Below are positions 23,441 through 34,535 of a stretch of DNA of 64,000 nt, piece after piece. The position numbers and the translations under genes are program-made. The notes under the pieces are model-generated. The model worked only from the letters and a program-made list of their open reading frames with translations. It was not told the DNA's origin and made no database searches. This DNA comes from Neurospora intermedia (Eukaryota > Ascomycota > Sordariomycetes > Sordariales > Sordariaceae), in contig BTPP01000006.1 in assembly GCA_037102815.1 (NCBI GenBank), forward strand, positions 682,001 through 746,000, given 5' to 3'. Every line of letters starts with the position of its first letter. Position 1 is the stretch's first letter.

Positions 23441-24386
23441 AGTACTCACCTCCAATCCCCTGGATATTGTAAGTTAGCGGTACCATGCTGACAAACTAAA
23501 TACCGACAGAGGTGTACCGGGTCGGGTGTGGAAAACCTCAAAAAGGTTGCCGGAACTATCTAAATCAGGTGATTTCCTTAGCCAAGTCTGTTATGTTAGC
23601 ACAATGAAGTGTTTGCCAAGGATCTTCCAAACAATCAAAACCTCTGTGTTTGATGGAGCCTTCAGTTTCTTTTGCTTGTGTTTTGAGGGAACAGCGATCA
23701 GCTAGCTCAGCGACAGCAGGCGAGCTAGGGATGCGAGATAGCGACGTGAAAATGATGCGCGTTATTAGCTATTGCACATCATATGTAGTCCCGCTTTAAT
23801 AAGAAACCCGATCGCCGACTCAACACTAAGGACGGAGTTAACTGAAAATAGACAGATACCCCTGGCAGTATTGCATCAGCCATGGTCGAAGCACGCTGGG
23901 AGGGGGTTTTCCTAGATACGTAGTGTAGATATATAATCATCAACGAGGAGGAAGAAACAGAAGAAGAAGGAGAAGAACTTGAAGAAGAACAAGAAGAAGA
24001 AGTAAGAAGGAGGGACACCCAAGGTTGGCTTGGGACTGACGACGCGGAGAGCCGGAGTTGTGCTACATATTAGGTAGTCAGACATCTATCTGTGACATGG
24101 TTCCCTCCCTCTAGTGTAGGTCCTTGGCGCCGATCTTATCAATCCCTCTGGAGGTTCATGCACGTAGGTTGTTTGCAGTCCACCCCACCTCCCACCTGCT
24201 TCATATCTCTCAAGATCATGATCTCAAAGGCATCAATAGTGAGTTCATATGCAGTGGTGACTATGGGTGGAGCTGATACAGGATCTATCGTCTGCAGGTT
24301 GTTATATAAAGTGTGCGAGATCCCAACTCTCGTGTTCAACCGACCTGATGAGCCCCTGTGTTGTTGTTGTTGTTACTGTTGTTGTG

Positions 24387-24422
<36 letters not shown>
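24387..24422. repeat. (GTC)12 microsatellite
   Basis: Twelve perfect GTC units, preceded by an imperfect TTG/GTT array from about 24359. Noncoding; translation of the opposite strand gives an artificial poly-Arg stretch. Confidence 0.95.
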
Positions 24423-24427
<5 letters not shown>

Positions 24428-25210
24428 GTCTGCGGTCTTGGTCTTGGACTTGACGCCTCTTGGATAGAGAAAAGAGGCTGAACAGTAAACAATGGCAACA
24501 TTAGTGCAAGCAATGCGCTGGGCAAGAGGCTGAGGTTACATGGCACAGTTGAGAAAGGATTTTGTACCCTGGACGGTTGGCTTCTCGTCACGGTAAGCAC
24601 TTCAAGCATCCTTCCCCTCTTGGCCTCCAGTCCCATCTGATTGTCTTGTCTTTGTTGCTGCCGTCCAATGAACTGCGGCACGTTTGAAACTGACAGGGAC
24701 TTGACGCCTGGAATCGGAAATCGAACTGTTTTCTCTATTGATAACGGAGCAGATGGCGGTGACGGACACGGTTTGTTGATAAGGGAAGTGGTCGATGGTG
24801 GTGCACACAGCTTGCACGGCAGCATGGAGGACGGGAAAATGGGGCGTGCTCGGTCGCTTCAGACAAACGAAGCGATTCTTAACAGCCTGTGGAGGACCCG
24901 TCGGATGTGGAGCCTCACATCCCTGCTGTCCTGGCGGCCGCCCCTTGCAAGCCCACTGCCCGGTCTCTGGTCCCAGTGGATGGGCTCTCTGACCCAAAGT
25001 TTTTGGGTCTTCTCTTTGGTCCCTCTTGAGTCTCTCTTTGCAGCAGCCAGGTCCAATTTGAATTGCGGGCTCCTCCTTTCCGATCGATCCAAAAAAGCTG
25101 AGGAGCTACGAGAGGTAACTAGGTGGCCCAGGTTGTACTAGAGGATCACTGCAAGGGGCATTTTTTTTTCCGCCATTGTTTCTTCTTGGGCTTTTTTGTT
25201 GTCTTTCTTC

Positions 25211-25217
<7 letters not shown>

Positions 25218-25241
<24 letters not shown>
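25218..25241. repeat. Poly-T run in CBM48 gene leader
   Basis: 24 T in a C/T-rich segment about 440 bp before the CBM48 start codon. Pyrimidine-rich promoter or leader tracts are common in filamentous fungi. Confidence 0.85.
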
Positions 25242-25683
25242 CTTTTTTTTCTTCTTCTTCCTCTTTGGAATCTTCATTCCCTCTGTGACTTCTTCTTCTG
25301 GACTCTTCCCCTCGTCGCGTCCAACTTTTGAACTGGTTAATCCCCTACCTATCTTGTTGCATCTCCCTCCAAACTGCAACCATCTCGCTTCCTCCCCGAA
25401 TCTCCAACCGCCAAATACGCTACCAACTAACCTGACGTCAGCGACAGTCAGGAAGAGCAAAGCAGTGTTGCGCCACTCCTTTGCATCTATAATCTCCAAA
25501 CAACCGCCCGACCCTTCAGTTTCGCGCGACCACCGACCTCTTTGTTATCCACGTACTCGCCAAACAAACCGTATCTCTCACGAGCACATCATTAGTCGGA
25601 TTCGAGCTCGAAAAGCAATTCGATCCAAGAAGCGACATCCAGTCTCGAAAGCCCGAGCCAGTGCACGAATCAACAAGCTGACA

Positions 25684-28600
25684 ATGGGCACCTTTACCTT
25701 CAGATGGTTAGTCGCGCAGTTCCATCCAATCCCTCCCGCATCGTTCCATTCCGGCACATTGCAAGAAGCGGCAACATGCGGCCGTCCGTCCAAGGCCGCC
25801 ATCCAATGCGCGATGATCTCTCACTGTGCATGGAGGCATTGGATCGCGAGACAGGAGCCAGAAGGCGGCCTCTCATCTGAATGCACCACCGCTGCCATTC
25901 CAACCTAACTCGCGCACCAGCCTGCAAGTGTCGGGCGGGTGTGAAGTACCATGAACGCATCCATCGTTGCGGTGTCACGATGGTGGTTGTGTAGCACCAT
26001 GTCATCTCTTTCTGCGAATTGTGTGCTGACGAAATGAACAGGCCGCACGCCGCTGAGGAGGTCTACGTGACTGGCACCTTTGACGGCTGGTCCAAGAGTG
26101 AACAGCTCGACAAGGTTGGCGACCATTTTGAAAAGACAGTCATGCTTCCCGATTTCGAAGAGAAGGTCTACTACAAGGTCGGTGATGATTCCGTCTGGTC
26201 TTCTCCCCCCATTGCCCATAATACCCCATTCGTCAATTCTATTTGCGCTCGCTGCGCGGCGCTGTGTGCTGGCCCCGCTGTCCTCCAGGCTTTGTGTGGG
26301 GCGGATGGAGAACGACTTTCACCAGTTGCTGGTAAGGCCAGCCTATGATGTTGCAGCTTTGATGCCTCTAGTTTCTCGAGGCTGGCACCGAGTCGACACC
26401 ACATTTTGCATCGCAGGGGTTGCGCGCTTACAAAAGAAAGAGGAGGACACAGCAACCAGCAGACGAGTTGAAAAAGGGGGGCGTCCAAGGATGCAAGCGC
26501 GTTCTCTTACCCTTTTCCCCCCGAGGTTGATGTCAAGCCGGATTTTGGGAAATGAGCAATTCCGAAAAGCGCTGGAGAACGACATTGCTCACTTGCTTTG
26601 GGGCTGCTTTCCCTGTCGCAAGTGTGGAAAATGTTTGATGCTCCAGTTCCAGTGTGATCCGCGGCCGTGCTACAGCGGCCTCGGGCGGTTGCTGGGTCCC
26701 ATTCCTTAGGTTGGCTATGACGCAACGCAACATCGCGTGACGGTAGAGAGCCACCAGGGTCCCCAATAAGCGAGCCAGGCCAGAGCCGCAAGCGAGGCCG
26801 TGACTGGCTGGAACGCAACCAAATAATGGAGCACTAAGCTCCAGAAATACATTGGTGGTCTTTCCAAGCCGGCGTGTTGCACGCGAACAAGCAGGGTCTC
26901 TGCACTAGTGTGGAGCTGCAGCTTACTTTATTTCATCACTGCCATACATTGCCTTGCTCCCGGGAGGTGTTTGGCAGCGTTCTGGCGCCTCTTCGGGTGG
27001 CATTATCGCATGCGCTCTGTCGTGTTGCCAAGTTGGTTGCCAGAGAGACGAGGGTACAGGTGGAATGGGGTTTTCCAGCCGGGCAGGGGCAGACCAGGGC
27101 AGCGGACGGGCAGTCTCGCTCCTGCTTCGTCATCCAAGCGCAACGGAACCCCTCCTTGCCTCCTCGTCCTGTTTCCCGCTTACCTTTCACTTTCCAAATT
27201 CTCACATATAAACGAGACACAAACCATCCACCTCTCTGACCAAGCACTGACGCAATCACATTCAACAGTTTGTTGTGGACGGACGCTGGACCACCGATCA
27301 CACCGCACCACAAGAAAAAGACCACGAAGGAAACGAAAACAACGTTTTGCTACCCCAGAACCTCATCAGAACCACAGACACATCAACACAAGAACCCGAG
27401 CAACAAGCCATGTCGAATGAGAAGCGCAAGACAGAAGGGAGCAGCAATACAGGAGAGCCCAGCTTTGCAGAGACCATCATGAGCGCACTCAACACTGTAA
27501 CTCCTGATACGACTGCGCAATCTGTCAGCAACCCTCTAGAGAACAAGAAGAACCACGGCCCTCCAGGTGGCTGGGTTGAGACCCCTGCGGCCGACGGCGA
27601 CAAGACCTTCAGCGTGAGCCCTCTTCCTGCCACAGATGGCGCTCTGAACCCCATCGACCTCAAGCCCGGCGAGAAGATCCCTGATAGCATCTCGACCCAA
27701 AATGTCGAAACCCACGTTACTCTAGATAAAGAATCATACGAAAAGAGCGACCGCATTCCTGGCGTCGATTTCAGCACATCACCTGTTGCTACCCCTATCG
27801 TTGCCACTGGCGCGCAGACGGACTTCAAAGTCGACCCTCTTCCTGCAACTGAGGGTGCTCTCAACCCCTTCAAGCTCGCGCCCGGCGAGAAGATTCCCGA
27901 TGACGTCAGGGCTGCAGACATCAACACCAATGTTACACTTGATAAGGAATCATACGAGAACAGCGCCGATCGGATTCCCGGCCTCGACGCCGCATTGCCT
28001 CCGATTTCCAAGAACATGATCCCCGAATCCAGTCTTCCCATTACTAGCAACAGCGATGTCTTCATCAACACCGTCACTCCCGTCTCAACCACTGCTGCCT
28101 TGGCTGCCCAGGTCCCCTTGGACGACTGCACGGTTCCCGAGGCTGTTAAGCACAGTCAGGAGGTGGCCCACGTGGAGCCCGGCGCAAGTGGTATAGCCGA
28201 GGAGGTAATGGGCAAGGCCGCCGTTGAGGATGAGCTAATGCACAAGGTTTCCAAGGCCCCCTCCACCTCCGAGGGCACTGCTGGACATGGCACTGAAAAG
28301 TCTGAGACTGACTTGTCCCTTGCTGATGCCGTTGCATTCGCCGGTAATGCCGCCGCTGCTGCTGTTGTCGGCGCTGCCACTGTCGCCGCCGACAAGCTCC
28401 CCGGTGTGCTCGAGAGCACCGCAAACGTCGCGGTAAATGTTGGCAACAAGATCCCTGGTGCCGTTCAAAGCGCCAGCGAAGCTCTTGGTACCACCGCGAA
28501 TACCGCCAAAGACACCACTCGTGATGTGCTTGGCAGTGCTACCAATGTTGCTGCTAGTGCCGGTACCCAGGTGCAGGAAACCGCCGCCAACACTGCTAGC

Positions 28601-29611
28601 TCAGTCCAGCAGACTGCCGCTGACGCTACGTCGACTGTTGCAAGCAGCCTCCCGAGTGTGCCAGACGTCGCTGGCCACCTACCACAGGCGGTCCAGAATA
28701 TTCTCCCTACATCGCTTCAACCGGCGCCCCAAAACGGTCAGGCTCTTCCTACTTCTGCCGAGGTCGAGAGGTCCCTCGCGGCCGAGAAGGCATCCCGCGT
28801 TGAGGGGATTTCTGCGGCCGTTCCTATTGAGGTCAAGGATTCCATTGAGAAGGCTGGCGAGTCACCTGAAGCTACTACCAATGCCGCCGCAGTCTTGGAG
28901 AAGCAGGCCGTTGAGGCCGAGCTGCTGAGAGAGGTGAAGCCCACACGGGCCGAGCCCCCTGCCGTAGCCGTGTCGGTTCCATCAGAAGTCAGGGATTCCC
29001 TACAGCAAGCTGATGAGTCTCCCGAGGCTGCTGCTTATCCTGCCGCTGTTGAGGAGAAGAAGGCCGTTGAGAATGAGCTGCTGAAGACTGTGAAGCCCAC
29101 GGAGTCCATCCCGCTAGCCTTTGCCTCGGCGGTTCCAGGAACCGTCAAGGATTCCATCACAGAGGCCGGTAAGGCTCCCGAAGCCGCAGCCAATGCCGAC
29201 GTTGTAGCGGAGAAGACTGCAGTTGAGGCCCAACTTTTACAAGAAGTCAAGCCCGTCGAGGTAGTAGCCGACAAGAAGGCTGTTGAGGCTGAACTCCTAC
29301 ACGAGGTCAAGCCCACTGAGCCTGTTGGTGAGTCGTCTACAAAGGCAACAACCAATGGCACGGCAGCCAATGGTTCAACAGCCGCTGCTTCCAAGCCCGC
29401 TGAGACACCGGTCACTCCAACAATGCCGACAACTACGGAGGGGTTCCCGCCGGCTGCCAATGGCAATGGCAAGGTGACTGAGCAGCCTACTGTTACCACT
29501 GGCCCCGAGACCACAACCACGACCACGCTCTCTACCTCTACCACCCCAGAGAGAAAGAAGAAGAACCGAGTCAGTGGTTTCTTCAGTAAGCTCAAGCACA
29601 AGTTTGCTTAG
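25684..29611 (+). CDS. CBM48 (AMPK glycogen-binding) protein with LEA-like repeat tail
   Basis: Three exons, 25684-25706, 26042-26177 and 27269-29611, give 833 aa. The first two and the start of the third rebuild a CBM48/AMPK-beta type glycogen-binding domain (residues about 3-83). The N-terminus MGTFTFRW joins to PHAAEEVYVTGTFDGWSKS, then EEKVYYK joins to FVVDGRWTTDHTAPQEKDHE and GNENNVLLP. Yeast Crp1 and Mdg1 have the same N-terminal module. Residues about 150-250 hold two copies of a 50-residue repeat (PLPATxGALNPxxLxPGEKIP ... VTLDKESYE ... DRIPG). Residues about 400-530 are Ala/Thr-rich amphipathic, LEA-like. Residues about 560-730 hold four copies of an EVKDSIEKAGESPEA ... AVEAELLREVKPT unit. 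The C-terminus is Thr-rich then basic (KKKNRVSGFFSKLKHKF). Introns are 335 and 1091 nt, very long for this group; the second has a weak GTCGGT donor. An in-frame ATG at 27410 could start a shorter form. Confidence 0.85.
27207..27212 (+). promoter_or_regulatory. Candidate TATA box inside long intron
   Basis: TATAAA lies 56 bp before the 3' splice site of the second intron of the CBM48 gene and about 200 bp before the in-frame ATG at 27410. It follows a C/T-rich stretch, as fungal core promoters often do. It could drive a short isoform that lacks CBM48; no expression evidence is available here. Confidence 0.3.
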
Positions 29612-31529
29612 AGACAAGCATAGTGCATTGGGCGTGATTGATTCTTCCTCTTTCTTCCTTTGTTGCTGTCATAGTCTCGTTTTAAATATTCCCCATGGGC
29701 TGGAAGGTTGATGAATTGGTAGGACGCAATGCGTCTTTGGCTTTGTTATTTCTCTCATGTCATTGGGCACTTATTGTCAGATAGAAGCGCACATGCAATT
29801 AATCATGCGCTCATGCCCGGGTGGATAGGCTCCTTACGCATCTCGGAATCTTTTGTCCTTTTGATCTGTTATCCTTCTGCTTTTGATGCTCTCTCATGAT
29901 GCACCTGAACGATGGAAGGCACATGATGATGGCAGGAAACCGTCCTAGCTACTCCACCTAAACTTAGTCGTATGTTTAATACTTATTCCTGTCAACAGTA
30001 CCTGAGCTAGGTCCTTCCGGCGTCTCTGGAATATGATTGCGCGGTATGAAACCAGGGGAGATTGGACTTGGTGGAAGAACAGGCGCAACGGTGATGACCT
30101 TGTCCAAAAGTTTCTAATATTGCTCTCTCAGTTGTCGATTTATACCAAGTTGTCATGGACATTAATGTACTGGATGTTGGAAGCTAAGCTTGATTTGGGC
30201 ATTTGTAATCGAGGAAACACTTTGAATTCTTATGTTTGCTACACCCCGCACGGATTTCGCAGTGCCTTGATGAGATCCCTATAATCACCGTCAACCAATG
30301 ATTATACAGACATGACCAGGTGCTAATCTTGAGTCCAATTTCCATATGCAAGATCCGTAGTCGTCCTGGGGCTGTTCGTCATTTTTTGTCCAACTGGGTC
30401 AACACACAGCCCCTACGTACTATGCCTAGGGGCCATTATGTCACAGTCCGAGGTGTTGGCTTGCTGAAAGTATTGCGATGCAGGCGTCCTACGACGAAGT
30501 AGTGAATACCAATACTCTAAATCTAATCAAGAAAATGCGTTCATTTGAGTTCCGCTAGCAATTTAGGCTGTCAGTATATTAAAAGATAGTGCGTGCAGTG
30601 TTGTGGTTGTTTTGCAACGGCCACCGCGATTGTGTAGGAAGACATGACGGGAAGTAGTGTACACTAAGATATCGGCCCCTGCAGATGCACACCTCGGAAA
30701 TTGCATAACCATGTACTACCATCATCTAACTGCATTCAAGCGAGATTACAAATCCCTGTCTCCCACTACACTGTAGCTCTCCCTTCTGCATATATGCCAG
30801 TCAACGCATAGCATCCTTGCGGTCTCCTACAATCTGGACTATATGCACAACCAGGGGACAGTACTTACAGAGTCGGAGTCAGCTGACATTGGACATGACA
30901 GGGCAGGCACTTTTGGCCAGTACCTGTTTGGGGTACCGCAACGCCCGGAAAGTTGCAGCGCCTCGCTCCCACCTTCAGTTGCCATTTGCCCCGCGTATCT
31001 CTTACGGCAACGAGAGACTCCTGCCCGTCCTCCAACTTCCTGCTCGTTCCAATTCCTCATGGGGTCCGAATTTGGACCCCTTCTCAAACCTAATTTCATA
31101 TACTAGCGTTACCAAGTCTTTGCCGCTCATCTTCTGTTATCCTTGTGTCCATATTCCATCCCGTGCGTCGGTCTTTGCATCACGAGGTTGTTTCCATTCC
31201 CAGAGAGCAAAGACCTCGCGTTTGAGATAACAGACGTCATTGTCTCCCTGCAACGCCAAGAGATATGACAACCGTGAGGTGATTGAGACAATAAGGTATC
31301 ATGCATCAGTCAACCTCGCCAGCTTCTCAGTCTTCCTTTTGTCGGAATTTGTAAACCCTGCCGCATGTCGGGGTCGCTTTATGGGAAAAGGTGCTGACAG
31401 CTTAGTGAAGCATTGTTAGGGTTGTCTTGCCACCGGAGAACTACTGGAGACCAGGTACTTGAAAGCGAAGCATCTGATCCACCGCAAGAGGAGCACGCTC
31501 ACTCGAGCCATCAACGCCTTCTGCCAAAT
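29612..31529. other. Intergenic, 1.9 kb
   Basis: 3' region of the CBM48 gene followed by the upstream region of the RING gene. A TAGTGTACACTA palindrome lies at 30655-30666. The frame before 31530 is open from a TTG at 31413 but has no ATG. No other gene is supported. Confidence 0.45.
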
Positions 31530-33575
31530 ATGAACTCGACCCTGTCAGCCCCGGGCAAGTCCCTTTCCGCTCCTCAAACCTCCAACTTCTCGCAAGCCTC
31601 CTCGCAAGCACCCCCACCTGTGGGCTTTGATTCTGCTCGACGCCAAGGTACAGGTCAAGCCCAGGGATCAAGCGCTTCACCATCCGCCCCACGGAGGAAT
31701 CAGGGCGTCAGACGGCAACATAGAGACATGAGGCGCCCCGGCGCAATGCGGCAGCAGAGCCGTGTGAATGATGACGAAGACATTCTGGCCGAAATGCGAG
31801 CTATGCGGAATGCTTCGAGCCGTCGCGGACAGACCTCCATTACACATTTGCTGAATCTAAACCCTCCGCCTCGCCCGGTCTACGACAGCACTCACAGCTA
31901 TTCCTCCCGCTCTTATCGCCGAAACCCTAGCTATGGCGTTGGTTCCGGCTACCATTCCATGGACAAGGCTCGCTATGTTCATGCCAATTACCGATTCGTC
32001 GTGTCACCTGGTGGCAATTACACGGCGCAAGCATCAGACGCAGACGAACATCTCGAATGGACCGATATCCTCCAGATTATTGCTTCAACAGAGTCGCAAC
32101 AGACCTCATGCCCAATCTGTCTTTCGGAGCCCGTCGCGCCACGCATGGCGAAATGCGGCCACATTTTCTGTCTGCCGTGTCTTATCCGGTTCATGAATAC
32201 GGTGCCCAATGATGACGGCCGCTCACACCCGGAAAAGAAGCAGAATCGATGGAGAAAGTGCCCCATCTGCGATGATACAGTCTACCTAAACGAAGTTCGC
32301 CCGGTCAGGTTCTATGCCGGTCAAGAGAGCGCCCTCCCCCGGCCAGGCGAGGATGTAGTGCTGCGTCTAATGGCGCGCAATGCAAAGAGCACTCTCGCAC
32401 TACCCAAAGAAGGCGCTGCAGAGGTACTGCAATCGGGCGATGACATTCCCTGGCACTTTGCCGCCAACGTTCTGGATTATGCAAGGATCATGAAGGGTAC
32501 TACCGGATATATGGAAGAGCAGTATGACCAAGAAGTGGACGACTTAACCAAGCAGGAGAAAGAAGATGAACTGATGTTCCACGAAGATAACGAATGGACA
32601 CAGAAAGCCATCAGGGCAGTTCATACGGCAAAGGAGAAGTTGAAGGAGCTTGATTCTAGCCAGACAACGGCACTTGCAACATCGGCCGCTGCCGGATCCC
32701 AGTCCAGGAAGCGTGATGAGGACCTTGATTTCTTTTTCTACTCTGCACCTCCGCATCTTTACCTTTCACCCTTGGACATTAGGATTTTAAAGACCCAATT
32801 TGGCTCTTTCTCCGAATTCCCAACCACACTTCTTCCAAGGGTTGAGCACATCTCTACAGGCAACGCCGTCGACGATGTCATGCGGAAACGCGCCAAATAC
32901 TTGGGTCATCTACCCCGAGGATGTCTCATCAGCTTCCTCGAATGCGACTGGACTGACATCGTTACCCCTGAGGTTCTTGAAACCTTCAAGGAGGAGATTG
33001 AGCGCCGGCGTAAGCGGAATAAGGACAAAATTGCTCAAGAGGAGCGTGAGCGTCTGCAGGCAGAGCGCCTGGAAGCCGCTGCTATCCGTGGTGCCAGGCG
33101 TCAGGCGGGCCCGTTAGCAGAGGAAGGGATCATTCGGTATGGTAATGCCGATGCGGATCGGCCTCCGGTGAACATGGACGACTTCATCCCTCTTGGTGCG
33201 GAAGCGCCAAGTACGACACCACCAAACCCAAGGACTGGATTTGGTACCCTGTCAGAGATGAGTACCAGCCCGAGTGCACAAAGGACGGTCTGGGGTACGC
33301 CGGCTATACATGGGGATGAGCCGGAATACATGGTGCCCAGGAACCCGGTTGATGATGGCTGGTTGAAGGATGATGATGTTATAGACAGTCTGAGCACGCA
33401 GGATATCGCTTTCCAGATGGAGGCAATGGGCCTTGAGAATGGTGCTGGTAGCAGCAGTGCTGCCGCTGCCGCTTCCGCGGTGGGCGGTGCTAAGGCCGGC
33501 GGTGGCGCCAAAGGTGGAAAGAAGAAGAAACAGAAGATCACATTGATGAGTACCGGAGGTAGGAGGGGTCTCTAA
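31530..33575 (+). CDS. RING-finger E3 ubiquitin ligase, RNF10/Mag2 family
   Basis: Intronless 681-aa protein from the ATG at 31530; the frame is open upstream only from a TTG. The disordered N-terminus (about 130 residues, Ser/Gln/Arg-rich) is followed by a conserved THLLNLNPPPRP segment. A C3HC4 RING starts near residue 194: CPICLSEPVAPRMAKCGHIF, CLPCLIRFM, a basic insert, then RKCPICDD. The EVRPVRFYAG and VLRLMARNAKSTLALP stretch after the RING is typical of RNF10 homologues. Later, FFFYSAPPHLYLSPLDIRIL and a GCLISFLECDWTDIVTPE block are further family hallmarks. An acidic/basic helix follows, and the tail is Gly/Lys-rich. In yeast and animals, Mag2/RNF10 ubiquitinate small ribosomal proteins on stalled 40S subunits, so the same role is inferred here. 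Confidence 0.9.
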   Translation: MNSTLSAPGKSLSAPQTSNFSQASSQAPPPVGFDSARRQGTGQAQGSSASPSAPRRNQGVRRQHRDMRRPGAMRQQSRVNDDEDILAEMRAMRNASSRRGQTSITHLLNLNPPPRPVYDSTHSYSSRSYRRNPSYGVGSGYHSMDKARYVHANYRFVVSPGGNYTAQASDADEHLEWTDILQIIASTESQQTSCPICLSEPVAPRMAKCGHIFCLPCLIRFMNTVPNDDGRSHPEKKQNRWRKCPICDDTVYLNEVRPVRFYAGQESALPRPGEDVVLRLMARNAKSTLALPKEGAAEVLQSGDDIPWHFAANVLDYARIMKGTTGYMEEQYDQEVDDLTKQEKEDELMFHEDNEWTQKAIRAVHTAKEKLKELDSSQTTALATSAAAGSQSRKRDEDLDFFFYSAPPHLYLSPLDIRILKTQFGSFSEFPTTLLPRVEHISTGNAVDDVMRKRAKYLGHLPRGCLISFLECDWTDIVTPEVLETFKEEIERRRKRNKDKIAQEERERLQAERLEAAAIRGARRQAGPLAEEGIIRYGNADADRPPVNMDDFIPLGAEAPSTTPPNPRTGFGTLSEMSTSPSAQRTVWGTPAIHGDEPEYMVPRNPVDDGWLKDDDVIDSLSTQDIAFQMEAMGLENGAGSSSAAAAASAVGGAKAGGGAKGGKKKKQKITLMSTGGRRGL

Positions 33576-34535
33576 GAACACTGGCCTGGAAAGGTTAGCA
33601 GATCTTCAAAAGCCGGGTCATCTCTTTAAACATTTGCGCAACAAGATCATCAAGAAATTGGCTTCTGACCTGGGCGTTTGTAGTGTAGTGTCATTGAACG
33701 ACTTGCTAGTCTCCGCGATGTATCTGGCTTGTATTCATCAATCAAGGGATCTCAAAACATGTTCTGACAAACAGATACTCCACGACCAGTCTCGGGAAGG
33801 GGGAGGTGATCCGGACCAGACTGCAGCACCATGGTTAAGCGGATAATCTGCATAGTCATGGATATGCAGAATCTTGATACTATCTAAGTACTTGCTGGTG
33901 TGTATTGGAGTGGTTTGCAGCGTGGTCGTTGTATCAGCCGTTGACGGGCGGCCCGAAAACGGGAACTGCTTCTGCATGATGGAACAACATGGAACCCTCC
34001 GCGATCCCAGTGCCTCTCTTAAGGCGGGTGTCTGCGTAAGAGGACCAGGCATTGGGATCTTGATTGGAGTTGGAGTTCCTAAGAGAACACCCAGGTGCAG
34101 ATCGCCGATGGAACCAATTTTCCGAGAAGCCCGATCTCCCATGTAGTCAAGGTACACACCACCCAACCGACTATGGCGCATATCACGTATCAGCAAGTCT
34201 ATCCGCAAACTTCTGGATGGTACCTGGGTACAATGAGCGTGCAAGATGCAGCAGCACAGACTCAACCATCCAACTGCGAAGCAAGCAACATCATGACATC
34301 ATCCGCTGTGACATCATGCTGCTGTTTTGCACGTCCATTACGTTCCAAAACAGATCTACCCCTTCTCACAGAACAGCTAAAGCACCTCTCTCAGTTACCT
34401 CCACCTGAGAAACACAAGCCGGACTCAGAAAGCTCCTGCGTACAGCCAAGAAGCAACGACACTCGACCAACACAGCTAGATACGCTTACTCCTCTTACCT
34501 ATCGATTCACAATAAACCTGTCACACCTGTCCACC
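33576..34535. other. Intergenic, nothing recognised
   Basis: Spans the 3' end of the RING gene and the promoter of the small protein gene at 34536. Frames on both strands (the longest is 175 codons, minus) lack motifs and splice support. Confidence 0.4.

Larger units (their letters stand above)
22305..25683. other. Gene-poor stretch with microsatellites
   Basis: Holds a degenerate inverted-repeat relic (23312-23440), a purine GAA-rich tract (about 23943-24010), a GTC repeat (24387-24422) and a poly-T run (25218-25241). No coding region upstream of 25684 is supported: long frames across the GTC repeat are artefacts encoding poly-Arg. The segment 25140-25683 is probably the promoter and pyrimidine-rich 5' leader of the CBM48 gene. 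Confidence 0.5.

Noticed and set aside
24373-24825. Minus-strand frame ending in poly-Arg and poly-Gln
   Set aside because: The Arg run is translation of the (GTC)12 microsatellite; no coding features elsewhere in the frame.
25146-25499. Minus-strand frame with a poly-Lys stretch
   Set aside because: Translation of the poly-T leader tract of the CBM48 gene.
27410-29611. Stand-alone gene beginning at MSNEKRK
   Set aside because: Sequence just upstream (FVVDGRW ... NNVLLP) is the second half of a CBM48 domain and joins in phase to exons at 25684 and 26042; kept only as a possible short isoform.
33738-34265. 175-codon minus-strand frame upstream of the small protein gene
   Set aside because: No recognisable motif, Cys/His/Pro-biased, with no second exon; probably chance.
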